A stretch of 64,000 bases of DNA from Bradyrhizobium sp. 4 (GTDB lineage: Bacteria > Pseudomonadota > Alphaproteobacteria > Rhizobiales > Xanthobacteraceae), in the NCBI RefSeq assembly GCF_023100905.1, contig NZ_CP064686.1:4154001-4218000 (forward strand), written 5' to 3'. A program made the position numbers and the translations under genes. Below, piece after piece: positions 8,670 through 16,993 of this stretch; positions within the stretch are counted from its first letter, which is position 1, and each line of letters starts with the position of its first letter. The notes beneath the pieces were generated by a model. It had not been told where the DNA came from and made no database searches. It saw only the letters and a list, made by a program, of their open reading frames with translations.

Positions 8670-8933
8670 CTATTTGCCCATGGTGGCGTGCATCGCCTTG
8701 TTCAGATGCGCGCCGCACGCACCCATTTTGCCGTTGAGCAGCGAGTCCTGCGCGGCCGCGATCTCCCTCTGCGCTACGAATTTGCCGTCACCATCGGCCA
8801 TGTTCTCGATCGCGGTCTCGGTCTTCTCCAGATTGGCCGAACTGCAGCCGCCTGCGGCGTGCTTGGCGGCTTGGGCCGGCGCGACGGCGAACGCGACAGC
8901 GGCAATTGCGATAACCCCGAGTAACTTCGTCAT
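8670..8933 (-). CDS. Small secreted protein
   Basis: A protein of 87 residues. The signal peptide 'MTKLLGVIAIAAVAFAVAPAQA' is cleaved near residue 22. The mature part is a short helical domain with two cysteines ('GGCSSANLEKTE' and 'GACGAHLNKAM') likely to form a disulfide. The ATG at 8933 is preceded by a 'GGAAGG' ribosome site, so the longer upstream frame is not used. The family is known only as a conserved Bradyrhizobium hypothetical protein; function is unknown. It is probably periplasmic. Confidence 0.75.
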   Translation of the reverse strand: MTKLLGVIAIAAVAFAVAPAQAAKHAAGGCSSANLEKTETAIENMADGDGKFVAQREIAAAQDSLLNGKMGACGAHLNKAMHATMGK

Positions 8934-9629
8934 GACGTTACCTTCCTTCTCTTGTTCTTGGGCCAGAGCCAGCGACATTGCCGGAGTCTGCGACATCACC
9001 TTCCTCCGCGCGCGGCAACTTGACGCAATGAATTCCCCGCGAGAATTGCGTGATGTTGCGTGCCACGCAGAGCCACATGCAAAATTTCTGATTTTCGTTA
9101 CACGCTTGTAATCAACGGCACACGTTCGGCTTGTGTGCACCGCGCCCCGGGGGTTGGGGCTGACCAAGCGGAATGAACTCGTCCCTGCCTGGCCGCCGTT
9201 CGTCACGTCGATCCGCCGGCGTCGGGTGAATTGCTGGCCACAGTGGAAAGGTGTCCGCGCAGGCCGTCGAGATGAACTCAGGTTCACTTTTATACTTCAC
9301 CGAGCATGCGATTCGCGCATGCGAGACTTGGGTATAGGAGCTAGTCAATCACCTTGCGACGACCGGAAAGCAGCCTACTTGACTTTGAATGGAACCGACT
9401 GGGCTAAGATTAAATCCGCGAATTAACGGGCATTTTTAACACCATGCCTCCTGTTCCGCCTACGCTTTGGGCGGGAGTGCTTTCGGGTTAATCGTCCGTT
9501 ACCAATGCCATGCATTGAGCGCTTAGCTGCATCGCAACATCGGAACTTTCGCACTGCAGCACTCCCACCTATATTCATTTCAACGATGAGGCTCGGGCAA
9601 GAGCTGAATCGAACTACAGGAGACTACCA
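8934..9629. other. Intergenic region, no gene seen
   Basis: About 700 bases between the small secreted protein and the DUF1127 gene. Base composition falls towards the right end. A perfect 7-bp inverted repeat GCATGCG/CGCATGC with a 5-base loop lies at 9304-9322. A weak TATATT at 9570-9575 could be the -10 element of the DUF1127 gene. Short open frames here show no family features. A small RNA is possible but cannot be supported from sequence alone. Confidence 0.4.
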
Positions 9630-9782
9630 ATGCTGCTCTCGCTCATCCGTATGATCCAGGCTTTCCGGGACTATCAGCGCAATGTTGCCGAGCTGTCCCA
9701 GCTCAGCGATCGCGAATTGGCCGACATCGGCCTCGATCGCTCGGACATTCCGCGCGTTGCCGCCGGTCAGTATCAGGGCTGA
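9630..9782 (+). CDS. DUF1127 micro-protein
   Basis: A protein of 50 residues: ATG at 9630 with 'AGGAGA' seven bases upstream, stop at 9780-9782. The sequence 'LSQLSDRELADIGLDRSDIP' is the DUF1127 (PF06568) signature, preceded by an amphipathic helix 'MLLSLIRMIQAFRDYQRN'. Small Arg/Leu-rich DUF1127 proteins are reported in other alphaproteobacteria to affect phosphate and carbon metabolism and RNA turnover; the role here is not known. A short GC hairpin lies 34 bases downstream. Confidence 0.88.
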   Translation: MLLSLIRMIQAFRDYQRNVAELSQLSDRELADIGLDRSDIPRVAAGQYQG

Positions 9783-9815
9783 TATCGTTCAGCCCTTAAC
9801 CGGACGAACCGATAG

Positions 9816-9834
9816 CGCCCGCCTCGTGCGGGCG
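9816..9834 (+). terminator. Short hairpin after the DUF1127 gene
   Basis: A 7-bp stem CGCCCGC/GCGGGCG with loop CTCGT, followed by TTGTC. It is a weak intrinsic terminator candidate for the micro-protein transcript, 75 bases before trmFO. Confidence 0.45.
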
Positions 9835-9908
9835 TTGTCGCATCCGGGGGTAGAAAACTCGATCTCGGCGATTCCACTGACCGCCGAAAAGCGCTACCTG
9901 TCCGCCCC

Positions 9909-11336
9909 ATGACAGGACCCCAATCAAATACCGTGCACGTGATCGGCGCAGGCCTTGCCGGCTCCGAAGCCGCCTGGCAGGCGGCCAAATCCGGCGTGCC
10001 CGTGGTGCTGCACGAGATGCGGCCGACCCGCACGACCGAGGCACACCGCACCGACGGGCTTGCCGAGCTCGTCTGCTCGAATTCGTTCCGCTCGGATGAT
10101 GCCGCCAACAACGCCGTCGGCCTGCTGCATGCCGAGATGCGCCGCCTCGACTCGCTGATCATGCGCGCAGCCGACGCCAACCAGGTGCCCGCCGGCGGCG
10201 CGCTGGCGGTGGACCGCGACGGCTTCTCCGCGGCCGTCACCAAAGCGCTTAACGACCATCCCCTGATCGAGATCGCGCGCGGCGAGGTCGCAGGCCTGCC
10301 GCCCGCCGAATGGAGTAACGTCATCGTTGCGACCGGCCCCCTCACTTCGGCGCCGCTGGCCGACGCGATCCGCGAGCTGACCGACGAGAACGCCCTCGCC
10401 TTCTTCGACGCGATCGCGCCGATCGTGCACCGCGAATCCATCGACATGTCGGCGGCCTGGTTCCAGTCGCGCTACGACAAGGTCGGCCCCGGCGGCACCG
10501 GCGCCGACTACATCAACTGCCCGATGACAAAGGAGCAGTATGACGGCTTCGTCGCAGCGCTGGTCGCCGGCGAGAAGACCGAATTCAAGGAATGGGAGAC
10601 CAACACGCCCTATTTCGACGGCTGTCTGCCGATCGAGGTCATGGCGGAACGCGGCCCCGAGACTCTTCGCCACGGGCCGATGAAGCCGGTCGGCCTCACC
10701 AATCCGCACGATCCCACCACTAAGGCCTACGCGATCGTACAACTGCGCCAGGACAACAAGCTCGGCACGCTCTACAACATCGTCGGCTTCCAGACGAAGC
10801 TGAAATACGGCGAGCAGCAACGCATCTTCCGCACCATTCCGGGGCTGGAGAACGCCGAATTTGCTCGCCTCGGCGGCCTGCATCGCAACACCTTTCTCAA
10901 CTCGCCAAAGCTGCTCGACGGCCAATTGCGCCTGCGCGCGCAGCCGCGGCTGCGCTTTGCCGGCCAGATGACGGGCTGCGAGGGCTATGTGGAATCCGCC
11001 AGCGTCGGCCTGATTGCTGGCCTCTACGCGGCAGCGGACGTGCGCGGCGAGACGCTTGCGAGTCCGCCGGTCACGACGGCGCTCGGATCCCTGCTCGGCC
11101 ACATCACCGGCGGCCATATCGAGACCGTCGAGCCCGGCACGCGCTCGTTCCAGCCAATGAACATCAATTTCGGCCTGTTCCCGCCGCTCGCCAGCGCACC
11201 GACGAAGAAGCCCGACGGAAGCCGACTGCGCGGCAACGAGAAGACGGTGGCCAAAAAGCAGGCGATGAGTGCGCTCGCGCTCGCCGATCTCGATCGCTGG
11301 ATCGCCGATCACCTGCGCATTGCCGCTGCGGCGTGA
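9909..11336 (+). CDS. trmFO: tRNA m5U54 methyltransferase, folate/FAD dependent (TrmFO)
   Basis: A flavoprotein of 475 residues that methylates U54 in the T-loop of tRNA using 5,10-methylenetetrahydrofolate and FADH2. The N-terminal dinucleotide fold 'VHVIGAGLAGSEAAW' is at about 9-23. 'LHEMRP', 'ELVCSNSFRSD' (about 52-62) and 'YINCPMTKEQYDGF' with its cysteine are conserved in the Gid/TrmFO family. The C-terminal half has 'GQMTGCEGYVESA', the second FAD contact, and 'LGSLLGHITGG'. Length matches the family (about 440-480). It is followed 8 bases later by the kinase-like gene, probably on the same transcript. Confidence 0.95.
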   Translation: MTGPQSNTVHVIGAGLAGSEAAWQAAKSGVPVVLHEMRPTRTTEAHRTDGLAELVCSNSFRSDDAANNAVGLLHAEMRRLDSLIMRAADANQVPAGGALAVDRDGFSAAVTKALNDHPLIEIARGEVAGLPPAEWSNVIVATGPLTSAPLADAIRELTDENALAFFDAIAPIVHRESIDMSAAWFQSRYDKVGPGGTGADYINCPMTKEQYDGFVAALVAGEKTEFKEWETNTPYFDGCLPIEVMAERGPETLRHGPMKPVGLTNPHDPTTKAYAIVQLRQDNKLGTLYNIVGFQTKLKYGEQQRIFRTIPGLENAEFARLGGLHRNTFLNSPKLLDGQLRLRAQPRLRFAGQMTGCEGYVESASVGLIAGLYAAADVRGETLASPPVTTALGSLLGHITGGHIETVEPGTRSFQPMNINFGLFPPLASAPTKKPDGSRLRGNEKTVAKKQAMSALALADLDRWIADHLRIAAAA

Positions 11337-11343
11337 GTTTTCG

Positions 11344-12438
11344 ATGAACCTTCCCAAAGACGACGCCGCAACACTCTCGGCGCGCTGGACCGAGGGCGTG
11401 CTGCTCAAGCGCGACGTGTTCTCGACCGTCGAACGCGGCCGCTTCCGCGACGATGACGGCGAGGTCGACGCGGTGCTGCGCCGCCTCGACGAGGCGCCGT
11501 GGTGGTCATTCCTTTTGGCGCGCCATCTGTTCGCCCGTGAGACGCATGCGCTGGCACTCGCCAAGGGGCTCGATGTCGGCCCCGAGCTGCTGTGGGCCGG
11601 ACGCCGCGCGCTGGTGCGCAGCTTCGTCGATGGTGTCGCGCTGCATTTGGCGAAACCGCATGGCGACCTCGCCTATTTTCGCTCGGCCAAGGCCGCGCTG
11701 CGACGGCTGCGCCGCGCCGGCATCTGCCACAACGATCTTGCCAAGGAACAGAACTGGCTGGTCGGCCGCGACGGTCGCGCCTATGTGACCGACTTCCAGC
11801 TCGCGGCCTGCTTTGACCGTCGCGGCCGGCTTTACCGCATCCTGGCCTATGAAGATCTCCGGCATCTGCTTAAGCACAAGCGCTCCTACGCGCCCGAGGC
11901 GCTGACGCCGCGCGAGCGGAAAATCCTGGCGAAGAAGTCGTTCGCCGCCAGCCTCTGGCTGGCTACCGGCAAGAAGGTTTATCGGGCAATCACGCGCGGC
12001 CTGTTCAACTTCACCGACCGTGAAGGCGGCGGCCGAAGGCTCGTCAACGACGCGCCGGTGTTGGCGGAATTGATCCGCAAGAACCCCGCCGTGCGCGACA
12101 CCGCCATCGTGGCCTTTGCCGACCGCCGCTCCGGCGTCGGGCTCTATGCCTTCGTCGAAGCCGATCAGGCCGCGCTCGAAGGCCAATTGCGGAACGAGCT
12201 CAGCGCCGCCAAAGGGCCGAAGCCCCCGGAACACATCCAGGTCGTGCACGCGCTGCCACGCAACGCCGACGGCAAGCCGCGCACGGAGATTCTGCAACTG
12301 GTCGCCATGAACCAGCTCGACCTGATCGAGCCGATGATGAAGAACGACCAGGACCGCGCTTTCCTCAAGGACATCTTGGAGCAGCGCAAGAACCTGCGCG
12401 ACCGTTTCAATTTCGAGGCCGACCTGCCTGCCGGCTAG
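11344..12438 (+). CDS. Protein-kinase-like protein fused to an AMP-binding C-terminal domain
   Basis: A protein of 364 residues with two unrelated parts. Residues about 20-210 look like a divergent kinase core: 'ICHNDLAKEQNWLV' (H129, D131, K134, N137, like the HxDxxxxN catalytic loop) and 'VTDFQLA' (150-152, in place of DFG). No clear glycine-rich loop is seen. Residues about 243-322 ('KNPAVRDTAIVAFADRRSG', 'PEHIQVVHALPRNADGKPR', 'EILQLVAMNQ') match the mobile C-terminal domain of acyl-CoA/acetyl-CoA synthetases, including the conserved lysine (K311), but the large N-terminal adenylation domain is missing. The start follows the trmFO stop by 8 bases. Function is unknown. Confidence 0.78.
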   Translation: MNLPKDDAATLSARWTEGVLLKRDVFSTVERGRFRDDDGEVDAVLRRLDEAPWWSFLLARHLFARETHALALAKGLDVGPELLWAGRRALVRSFVDGVALHLAKPHGDLAYFRSAKAALRRLRRAGICHNDLAKEQNWLVGRDGRAYVTDFQLAACFDRRGRLYRILAYEDLRHLLKHKRSYAPEALTPRERKILAKKSFAASLWLATGKKVYRAITRGLFNFTDREGGGRRLVNDAPVLAELIRKNPAVRDTAIVAFADRRSGVGLYAFVEADQAALEGQLRNELSAAKGPKPPEHIQVVHALPRNADGKPRTEILQLVAMNQLDLIEPMMKNDQDRAFLKDILEQRKNLRDRFNFEADLPAG

Positions 12439-12540
12439 TGTGGATCACGCCTTGAAGCGTCCACATTGGCGATAGAGAAGCGATCCGATAATTCGAACTT
12501 GGCGGCGGGGCTTGGCGGGGTCATGGGCACTCGGGGGACG

Positions 12541-13095
12541 ATGATGCATCGTGTGGTTGGCGGCCTGATCGCCGGCCTTCTGCTGCTCGCCGCCGCGCCC
12601 GCAATGGCCGAGTCCCCGGCCGAGCTGATCTCCAGCTTCCGCCTCAAACATGGAGAGGTCCGCGTCGTCCGCGATTCGACCCTCGACCGCATCGCAATGG
12701 ACCAGGCGCGCGCGATGGCGACGAAGGACGACCTCAGTCACGACGCCCTCGGCCCGTTCAACCGCCGGGTCGCACCGGCCGGCGCAGGCCGCGCCGCCGA
12801 GAACATCGCCTACGGCTACGACAATTTCGAGAAGACCCTGGGACAGTGGATCGACTCGTCGGGACACCGCAAAAATTTGCTGCTGCACAACGCTTCCCGC
12901 GTCGGGATCGCGAGCGCGAAAAACGCCAGCGGCAAACGCACCTATTGGGCGATGGTGATCGCCGGCGACTACGAGCCGAAGGGCAAAGGCAAGAAGGACA
13001 AGGAGCCCCTCGTTGCCGTGAAACGCGAAGCCGCTCCTGCGAGCAAGCCCAAATCCGGCGGCTGCCACATCAAGCTGCTCGGCCTCTGCATCTGA
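12541..13095 (+). CDS. Secreted CAP/SCP domain protein
   Basis: A protein of 184 residues. The signal peptide 'MMHRVVGGLIAGLLLLAAAPAMA' is followed by a CAP domain: 'LDRIAMDQARAMATKDDLSH' (first helix and His), 'AENIAYGYDNFEKTLGQWI' (the GEN.A.G-like motif) and 'SSGHRKNLLLHNASRVGI' (the GHR.N.L signature). The C-terminal 45 residues are Lys-rich and end with two cysteines in 'GGCHIKLLGLCI'. Bacterial CAP proteins are extracytoplasmic and of uncertain activity. ATGs at 12523, 12541 and 12544 are possible; 12541 lies after 'GGGGGAC'. Upstream frame residues carry no signal sequence. Confidence 0.85.
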   Translation: MMHRVVGGLIAGLLLLAAAPAMAESPAELISSFRLKHGEVRVVRDSTLDRIAMDQARAMATKDDLSHDALGPFNRRVAPAGAGRAAENIAYGYDNFEKTLGQWIDSSGHRKNLLLHNASRVGIASAKNASGKRTYWAMVIAGDYEPKGKGKKDKEPLVAVKREAAPASKPKSGGCHIKLLGLCI

Positions 13096-13187
13096 GGCGA
13101 GACGCCACGCCGGAAGCATTGTTGCGCGCGCTTCTCCGACCGGCCAATATGACCGCGCCGCTATCCTCAACCAACCTGAGGCGATCA

Positions 13188-13601
13188 ATGGCCAAAAAAT
13201 ACACCGCTCAATGCGCCTGTGGCGCAATCAAGTTCGAATTCAGCACCGATCCGTCCTTCATCGCCAATTGTCATTGCAACGACTGCAAGCGCGCTTCCGG
13301 CGGCGAGATGGCGACCTTCTTCGCGGTGCCCGAGGACGATTTCACGCTTCTCTGCGGCAAGCCGAAGGCGTTTCACTACATCGCCAATTCCGGCAAAGGC
13401 CTGGATCGCAATTTCTGCCCGGAATGCGGTTCGCGGGTCTTTACCACTAACCTCGATAGCTTCCCCAAGACGGTCTTCGTCCAGTTGGGCAGCCTCGACC
13501 GGCCCGACCTCGTCGCACCGAAGCTCGAGATGTTCACCAAGCGTCGCATGTCGTGGAACACGCCGCTCAACCTGCCGCAGTTCGAGGAAATGCCGCACTG
13601 A
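13188..13601 (+). CDS. GFA family protein (glutathione-dependent formaldehyde-activating-like)
   Basis: A protein of 137 residues. The zinc-binding cysteines of the CENP-V/GFA fold are all present: C9 and C11 ('QCACGAIKF'), C28, C30 and C33 ('CHCNDCKRASG'), and C77 and C80 ('FCPECGSRVF'). Members bind two zinc ions; the formaldehyde-glutathione activity of the founding member does not apply to most homologues, so the substrate is not assigned. The ATG at 13188 was chosen because the protein begins directly with the domain; an ATG at 13149 is possible. Neighbours give no hint of a pathway. Confidence 0.88.
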   Translation: MAKKYTAQCACGAIKFEFSTDPSFIANCHCNDCKRASGGEMATFFAVPEDDFTLLCGKPKAFHYIANSGKGLDRNFCPECGSRVFTTNLDSFPKTVFVQLGSLDRPDLVAPKLEMFTKRRMSWNTPLNLPQFEEMPH

Positions 13602-13630
13602 CGCGACGATAGTCCGAGCCGGAGATTGAC

Positions 13631-14797
13631 TTGATCAACATCGAGCGAGTACGTGCCGACACGCCAGCCACTTCCAGACTTGCGTATCTGCACAACGCGG
13701 GGGCGGCTCTCATGCCTGTCGCTGTCGCCGAAGCCATGAAGCAGCATATCGATCTGGAGAGCGAGGTCGGAGGCTATGCCGCCGCCGACCGTGAGGCGCC
13801 CCGGCTTGAATCCGTCTACGGCTCAGTGGCGCGCCTGCTGAATGCCGCACCCGATGAGATCGCCCTCATGGAGAATGCGACGGTTGCTTGGCAGATGGCG
13901 TTCTACGCGCTTCCATTTCGTCAGGGCGACCGGATCCTGACCGCCGAGGCGGAGTACGCTGCCAACTATGTCGCCTTTCTCCAGGTCGCCAAGCGAACAG
14001 GCGTCGCGATCGACATCGTGCCGAGCGATGCTAGCGGCGAGCTCGACGTTGACGCGCTCGAAAACATGATCGATGAGCGCGTGAAACTGATTGCGATCAC
14101 ATGGGTTCCGACCAATGGCGGGCTGGTCAATCCGGCTGCGGCCGTCGGCAAGATCGCGCGAGCGCGAGGCATTCCTTATCTGCTCGACGCCTGCCAGGCG
14201 GTCGGACAAATGGCGGTCGACGTCGAGGCCATCGGCTGTGACATGTTGTCGGCGACCGGTCGCAGATTCCTCCGCGGCCCGCGCGGCACCGGTTTTCTCT
14301 ACGTTCGCCGGGCGATGCTGCAGCGGCTCGAACCGCCAATGATCGACCACTTCGCCGCACCCTGGGTGTCCCGGGACGCTTACCGGCTGCGTGACGATGC
14401 GCGCCGTTTCGAGACCTGGGAGAACAACTACGCAGCCCGGCTTGGGCTGGGCGCGGCTGTCGATTATGCCCTCGATATCGGCATAGGCGCCATCGAGCAG
14501 CGTTGCCGCATGCTGGCGGACCGCCTCCGGGGCGGCCTTGCGTCCATTCGCGGTATCAGAATTCGTGACCTCGGACGCGCTCCGGGAGCCATCGTCAGCT
14601 TCACGGTGGACGGGTACGAGGCTGAAGCGGTCGTCAGCAACGCGGCCGCAGGCGGCATCACGATCGGTGCCTCAGATCCGTCGAGCACGCGCATCGATGC
14701 CGAAATTCGCTCGCTGCCGCCGGTGGTGCGCGCCTCCCCGCATTACTACAATACGGAAGCCGAGATCGATCGGTTGATCGTCCATCTGGCGGTTTGA
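13631..14797 (+). CDS. Class V aminotransferase-fold protein lacking the PLP lysine
   Basis: A protein of 388 residues of the NifS/isopenicillin-N-epimerase fold. 'LHNAGAALMP' is the N-terminal substrate loop, 'ENATVAWQMAFYAL' the cofactor phosphate region (about 81-94), 'AITWVPTNGGLVNP' and 'YLLDACQAVGQM' (D187, Q189) the ring-contacting segments. In the lysine loop the sequence is 'SATGRRFLRGPRGTG': Arg-212 (codon AGA, 14264-14266) stands where relatives have Lys ('GRKFLRGPRG' in this subfamily, from memory). Without that lysine an internal aldimine cannot form, so it may be inactive as a PLP enzyme or have another role. The frame is otherwise intact. The gene stands alone. Confidence 0.8.
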   Translation: MINIERVRADTPATSRLAYLHNAGAALMPVAVAEAMKQHIDLESEVGGYAAADREAPRLESVYGSVARLLNAAPDEIALMENATVAWQMAFYALPFRQGDRILTAEAEYAANYVAFLQVAKRTGVAIDIVPSDASGELDVDALENMIDERVKLIAITWVPTNGGLVNPAAAVGKIARARGIPYLLDACQAVGQMAVDVEAIGCDMLSATGRRFLRGPRGTGFLYVRRAMLQRLEPPMIDHFAAPWVSRDAYRLRDDARRFETWENNYAARLGLGAAVDYALDIGIGAIEQRCRMLADRLRGGLASIRGIRIRDLGRAPGAIVSFTVDGYEAEAVVSNAAAGGITIGASDPSSTRIDAEIRSLPPVVRASPHYYNTEAEIDRLIVHLAV

Positions 14798-14827
14798 CGC
14801 CGCGATAGCGGCGGGCGCGCGCACAGC

Positions 14828-16072
14828 TCAGGTACAGCGCGCACTCAATCCGGATGCCCCAAGCTTCGCCATGACCTCGTCGAGATGGGCGCTGTCGCGG
14901 GTCTCGATCACCAATTGCAGCAACGTTGCCTTGGCTGGAAGATCCGAGAAGGTGCGCTGGTGCGAGACCTCGATGATGTTGGCGCCGGCCTCGGCCAGCA
15001 GTGCCGCGACCGCAGCCAGTTGGCCAGGCCTGTCGGGGATGTCGAGCGACAGCTGGGTGAGCCGCCCCTCACGCGCCAACTCGCGGGTCAGGACTGATGC
15101 AATCAGCCGCGTGTCGATATTGCCGCCGCTCAGCACCAGCCCGACCTTCTGGCTGGCGAAACGGGACGGGTCGGACATCAGTGCGGCGAGACCGGCGGCG
15201 CCGGCGCCTTCGACAACCGTCTTCTCGATCGAGATCAGGGTTGCCACCGCGCGCTCGAGCTCGGCTTCGTTGACGAGCGCAATGTCGTCGACAAGGCGGC
15301 GGACGATTTCGGTCGTGAGCTTGCCGGGCGACTTCACCGCAATGCCTTCGGCGAGTGTGTCGCCACGCGCCGGCAGATTGCCGTTATGGATGGCATTGTA
15401 CATCGAGGGGTAGAGCCAGGCCTCGACGCCGAGGATCCGCAGCGACGGCTTGATCGATTTCGCGGCAATGGCGATCCCGCTGATCAGGCCACCGCCGCCG
15501 ATCGGGACGACCAGCGTATCGAGCTCCGGCACGGCCTTGAGTATTTCCAGCCCGACCGTGCCCTGCCCCGCGATGACAAGCGGATCGTCATAGGGATGGA
15601 CGAAGATCATGCCGCAGGCTTCGCCGTGGCTGCGCGCATACGCGGCCGCCTCCTCCAGCGTGGCACCCGTCACCACCACCTCGGCGCCGTGATGCCTGGT
15701 GTTTTCGACCTTCACCATGGGTGTGCCGACCGGCATGACGATGGTGGCGGGAATGCCGAGCCGCTTGGCGTGATAGGCGACGCCTTGCGCGTGATTACCC
15801 GCCGACATCGCGACGACGCCTCGCGCGCGCTCCTCCGGCGTCAGCGCCGTGAGGCGGTTGAGCGCGCCGCGCTCCTTGAACGAGGAGGTGAACTGGAGGT
15901 TCTCGAATTTCAGCCAGATGTCGCAGCCGCAGATATTGCTCAGCGTGCGGCTGTAGCTACAGGGCGTCTCGACGACGGCGCCGCGGATCGTCTCGGCAGC
16001 GGCATGGATGTCGGCCGGTGCGACCGGAAGGCCGCTGAGATCTGAGGAGATGCTTTGGGACAACTCAGCCAT
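14828..16072 (-). CDS. ilvA: Threonine ammonia-lyase
   Basis: A PLP enzyme of 414 residues that converts L-threonine to 2-oxobutanoate and ammonia, the first step of isoleucine synthesis or of threonine breakdown. The PLP lysine is K66 in 'TSSFKERGA'; 'SAGNHAQGVAYHA' contacts substrate and 'PIGGGGLISG' holds the cofactor phosphate. Residues about 335-414 form one ACT domain ('LSLDIPDRPGQLAAVAALL'), as in the shorter, single-ACT class. The ATG at 16072 is used because the upstream extension is Arg/Cys-rich and unlike the family. ilvD and threonine synthase lie elsewhere in the window. Confidence 0.92.
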   Translation of the reverse strand: MAELSQSISSDLSGLPVAPADIHAAAETIRGAVVETPCSYSRTLSNICGCDIWLKFENLQFTSSFKERGALNRLTALTPEERARGVVAMSAGNHAQGVAYHAKRLGIPATIVMPVGTPMVKVENTRHHGAEVVVTGATLEEAAAYARSHGEACGMIFVHPYDDPLVIAGQGTVGLEILKAVPELDTLVVPIGGGGLISGIAIAAKSIKPSLRILGVEAWLYPSMYNAIHNGNLPARGDTLAEGIAVKSPGKLTTEIVRRLVDDIALVNEAELERAVATLISIEKTVVEGAGAAGLAALMSDPSRFASQKVGLVLSGGNIDTRLIASVLTRELAREGRLTQLSLDIPDRPGQLAAVAALLAEAGANIIEVSHQRTFSDLPAKATLLQLVIETRDSAHLDEVMAKLGASGLSARCT

Positions 16073-16117
16073 AGGACAGCATAGGGCATTTGCCCGGCTC
16101 CGGCGATAAGCCAACCG

Positions 16118-16993
16118 CTATTTGGTAAATTCCCGCGAACGTGAAGCCCGCCAAAGCGTCCACAGCGCACGCAGCCGCGATAACGGTTGCGGCGTAAATG
16201 GATTGCGCCCGGGCTGCGACAGGCGCTTGAGGTCGGCCCGCGCTTGTCCGAGCGGAAGGAACGCTGGACGCACTGATGCCGGCACCTCCACCAGCAGCGA
16301 CAAGGCCGTCGTCAAATGTTGCCGCGCCTCGCCCGAGAGTTGGTCCAGCGCGGCGCGCAAGTTTGGCGTCTCCTTGCCGGCGAACACGTCTTCCACGTCG
16401 CAATCGTGGCTCGCCAGCACCTGCTGCGGCATGAACAATTGCCGGCGCGCCGCATCGCGCGGCAGATTGGCGATGACCTGTATGATGCCCTGCGCCAGCC
16501 CGGCATGGCGGGCGAGATGCTCGGCCGCCTCCGACGGTGGTCCCATGATCCGAGCGGCGAGATCGAACAGCGCCGATGAGGTCGCCGCGAGGTAGCCTTC
16601 CAGCGCCGCCATTGTTGGCATTGGGTCGTTGTAGAGATCGAATTGATGCTCGTCGGCGAGCAGCGACAGCGGCTCGACCGGCAGGTCGAAATCACGGATT
16701 GCGCGGAGAAGCTCCGCCGCTACCGGATTGCCCTCGGCGCTGCCATGGACCTGGCCCGACAGCATGTCGGTCCACCATTGCAGGCGGATTTCACCGGGCA
16801 AGGGCTGGCTCACCTGGTCGCGGACGCGGACGATCTCGACATTGAAGGCATAGAGCGCCAGCAGCGCGCGACGCTCGGCAGCGGGCGCGAACAGGGTCGC
16901 GGCATAGCGCGGAAAGTCGTGGCTGCGTACGAGGTCAGCGCAGAACGCGGCAGAATCCGGCGCCGGCGCGGAGCCACTCATGGCACGACTCAT
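16118..16993 (-). CDS. Phytoene/squalene synthase-like protein, NDUFAF6 family
   Basis: A protein of 291 residues with the trans-isoprenyl synthase fold. 'HDFPRYAATLFAPAAERRAL' and 'LYAFNVEIVRVRDQV' match the first helices, but the first Asp-rich motif is absent ('NVEIVRVRDQVSQP') and the second reads 'ANLPRDAARRQLFMP' without the usual Asp pair. True squalene or phytoene synthases need both, so prenyl condensation is unlikely. This pattern fits the NDUFAF6 (C8orf38) branch, needed for assembly of respiratory complex I in mitochondria. Its start overlaps by 4 bases the stop of the upstream Mth938-like (NDUFAF3-type) gene, which supports the assignment. Confidence 0.75.
   Translation of the reverse strand: MSRAMSGSAPAPDSAAFCADLVRSHDFPRYAATLFAPAAERRALLALYAFNVEIVRVRDQVSQPLPGEIRLQWWTDMLSGQVHGSAEGNPVAAELLRAIRDFDLPVEPLSLLADEHQFDLYNDPMPTMAALEGYLAATSSALFDLAARIMGPPSEAAEHLARHAGLAQGIIQVIANLPRDAARRQLFMPQQVLASHDCDVEDVFAGKETPNLRAALDQLSGEARQHLTTALSLLVEVPASVRPAFLPLGQARADLKRLSQPGRNPFTPQPLSRLRALWTLWRASRSREFTK

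Noticed and set aside
9450..9492. Possible 15-residue leader peptide containing Trp
   Set aside because: No ribosome site, no clustered regulatory codons and no biosynthetic gene follows it; likely chance.
9924..11564. Minus-strand open frame of 546 codons
   Set aside because: Antisense to trmFO and the kinase-like gene; composition is typical of a high-GC shadow frame and no motif is present.
16118..16993. Carotenoid or hopanoid biosynthesis (phytoene/squalene synthase)
   Set aside because: Both Asp-rich catalytic motifs are missing and the neighbour is an NDUFAF3-type protein, so a complex I assembly role is better supported.
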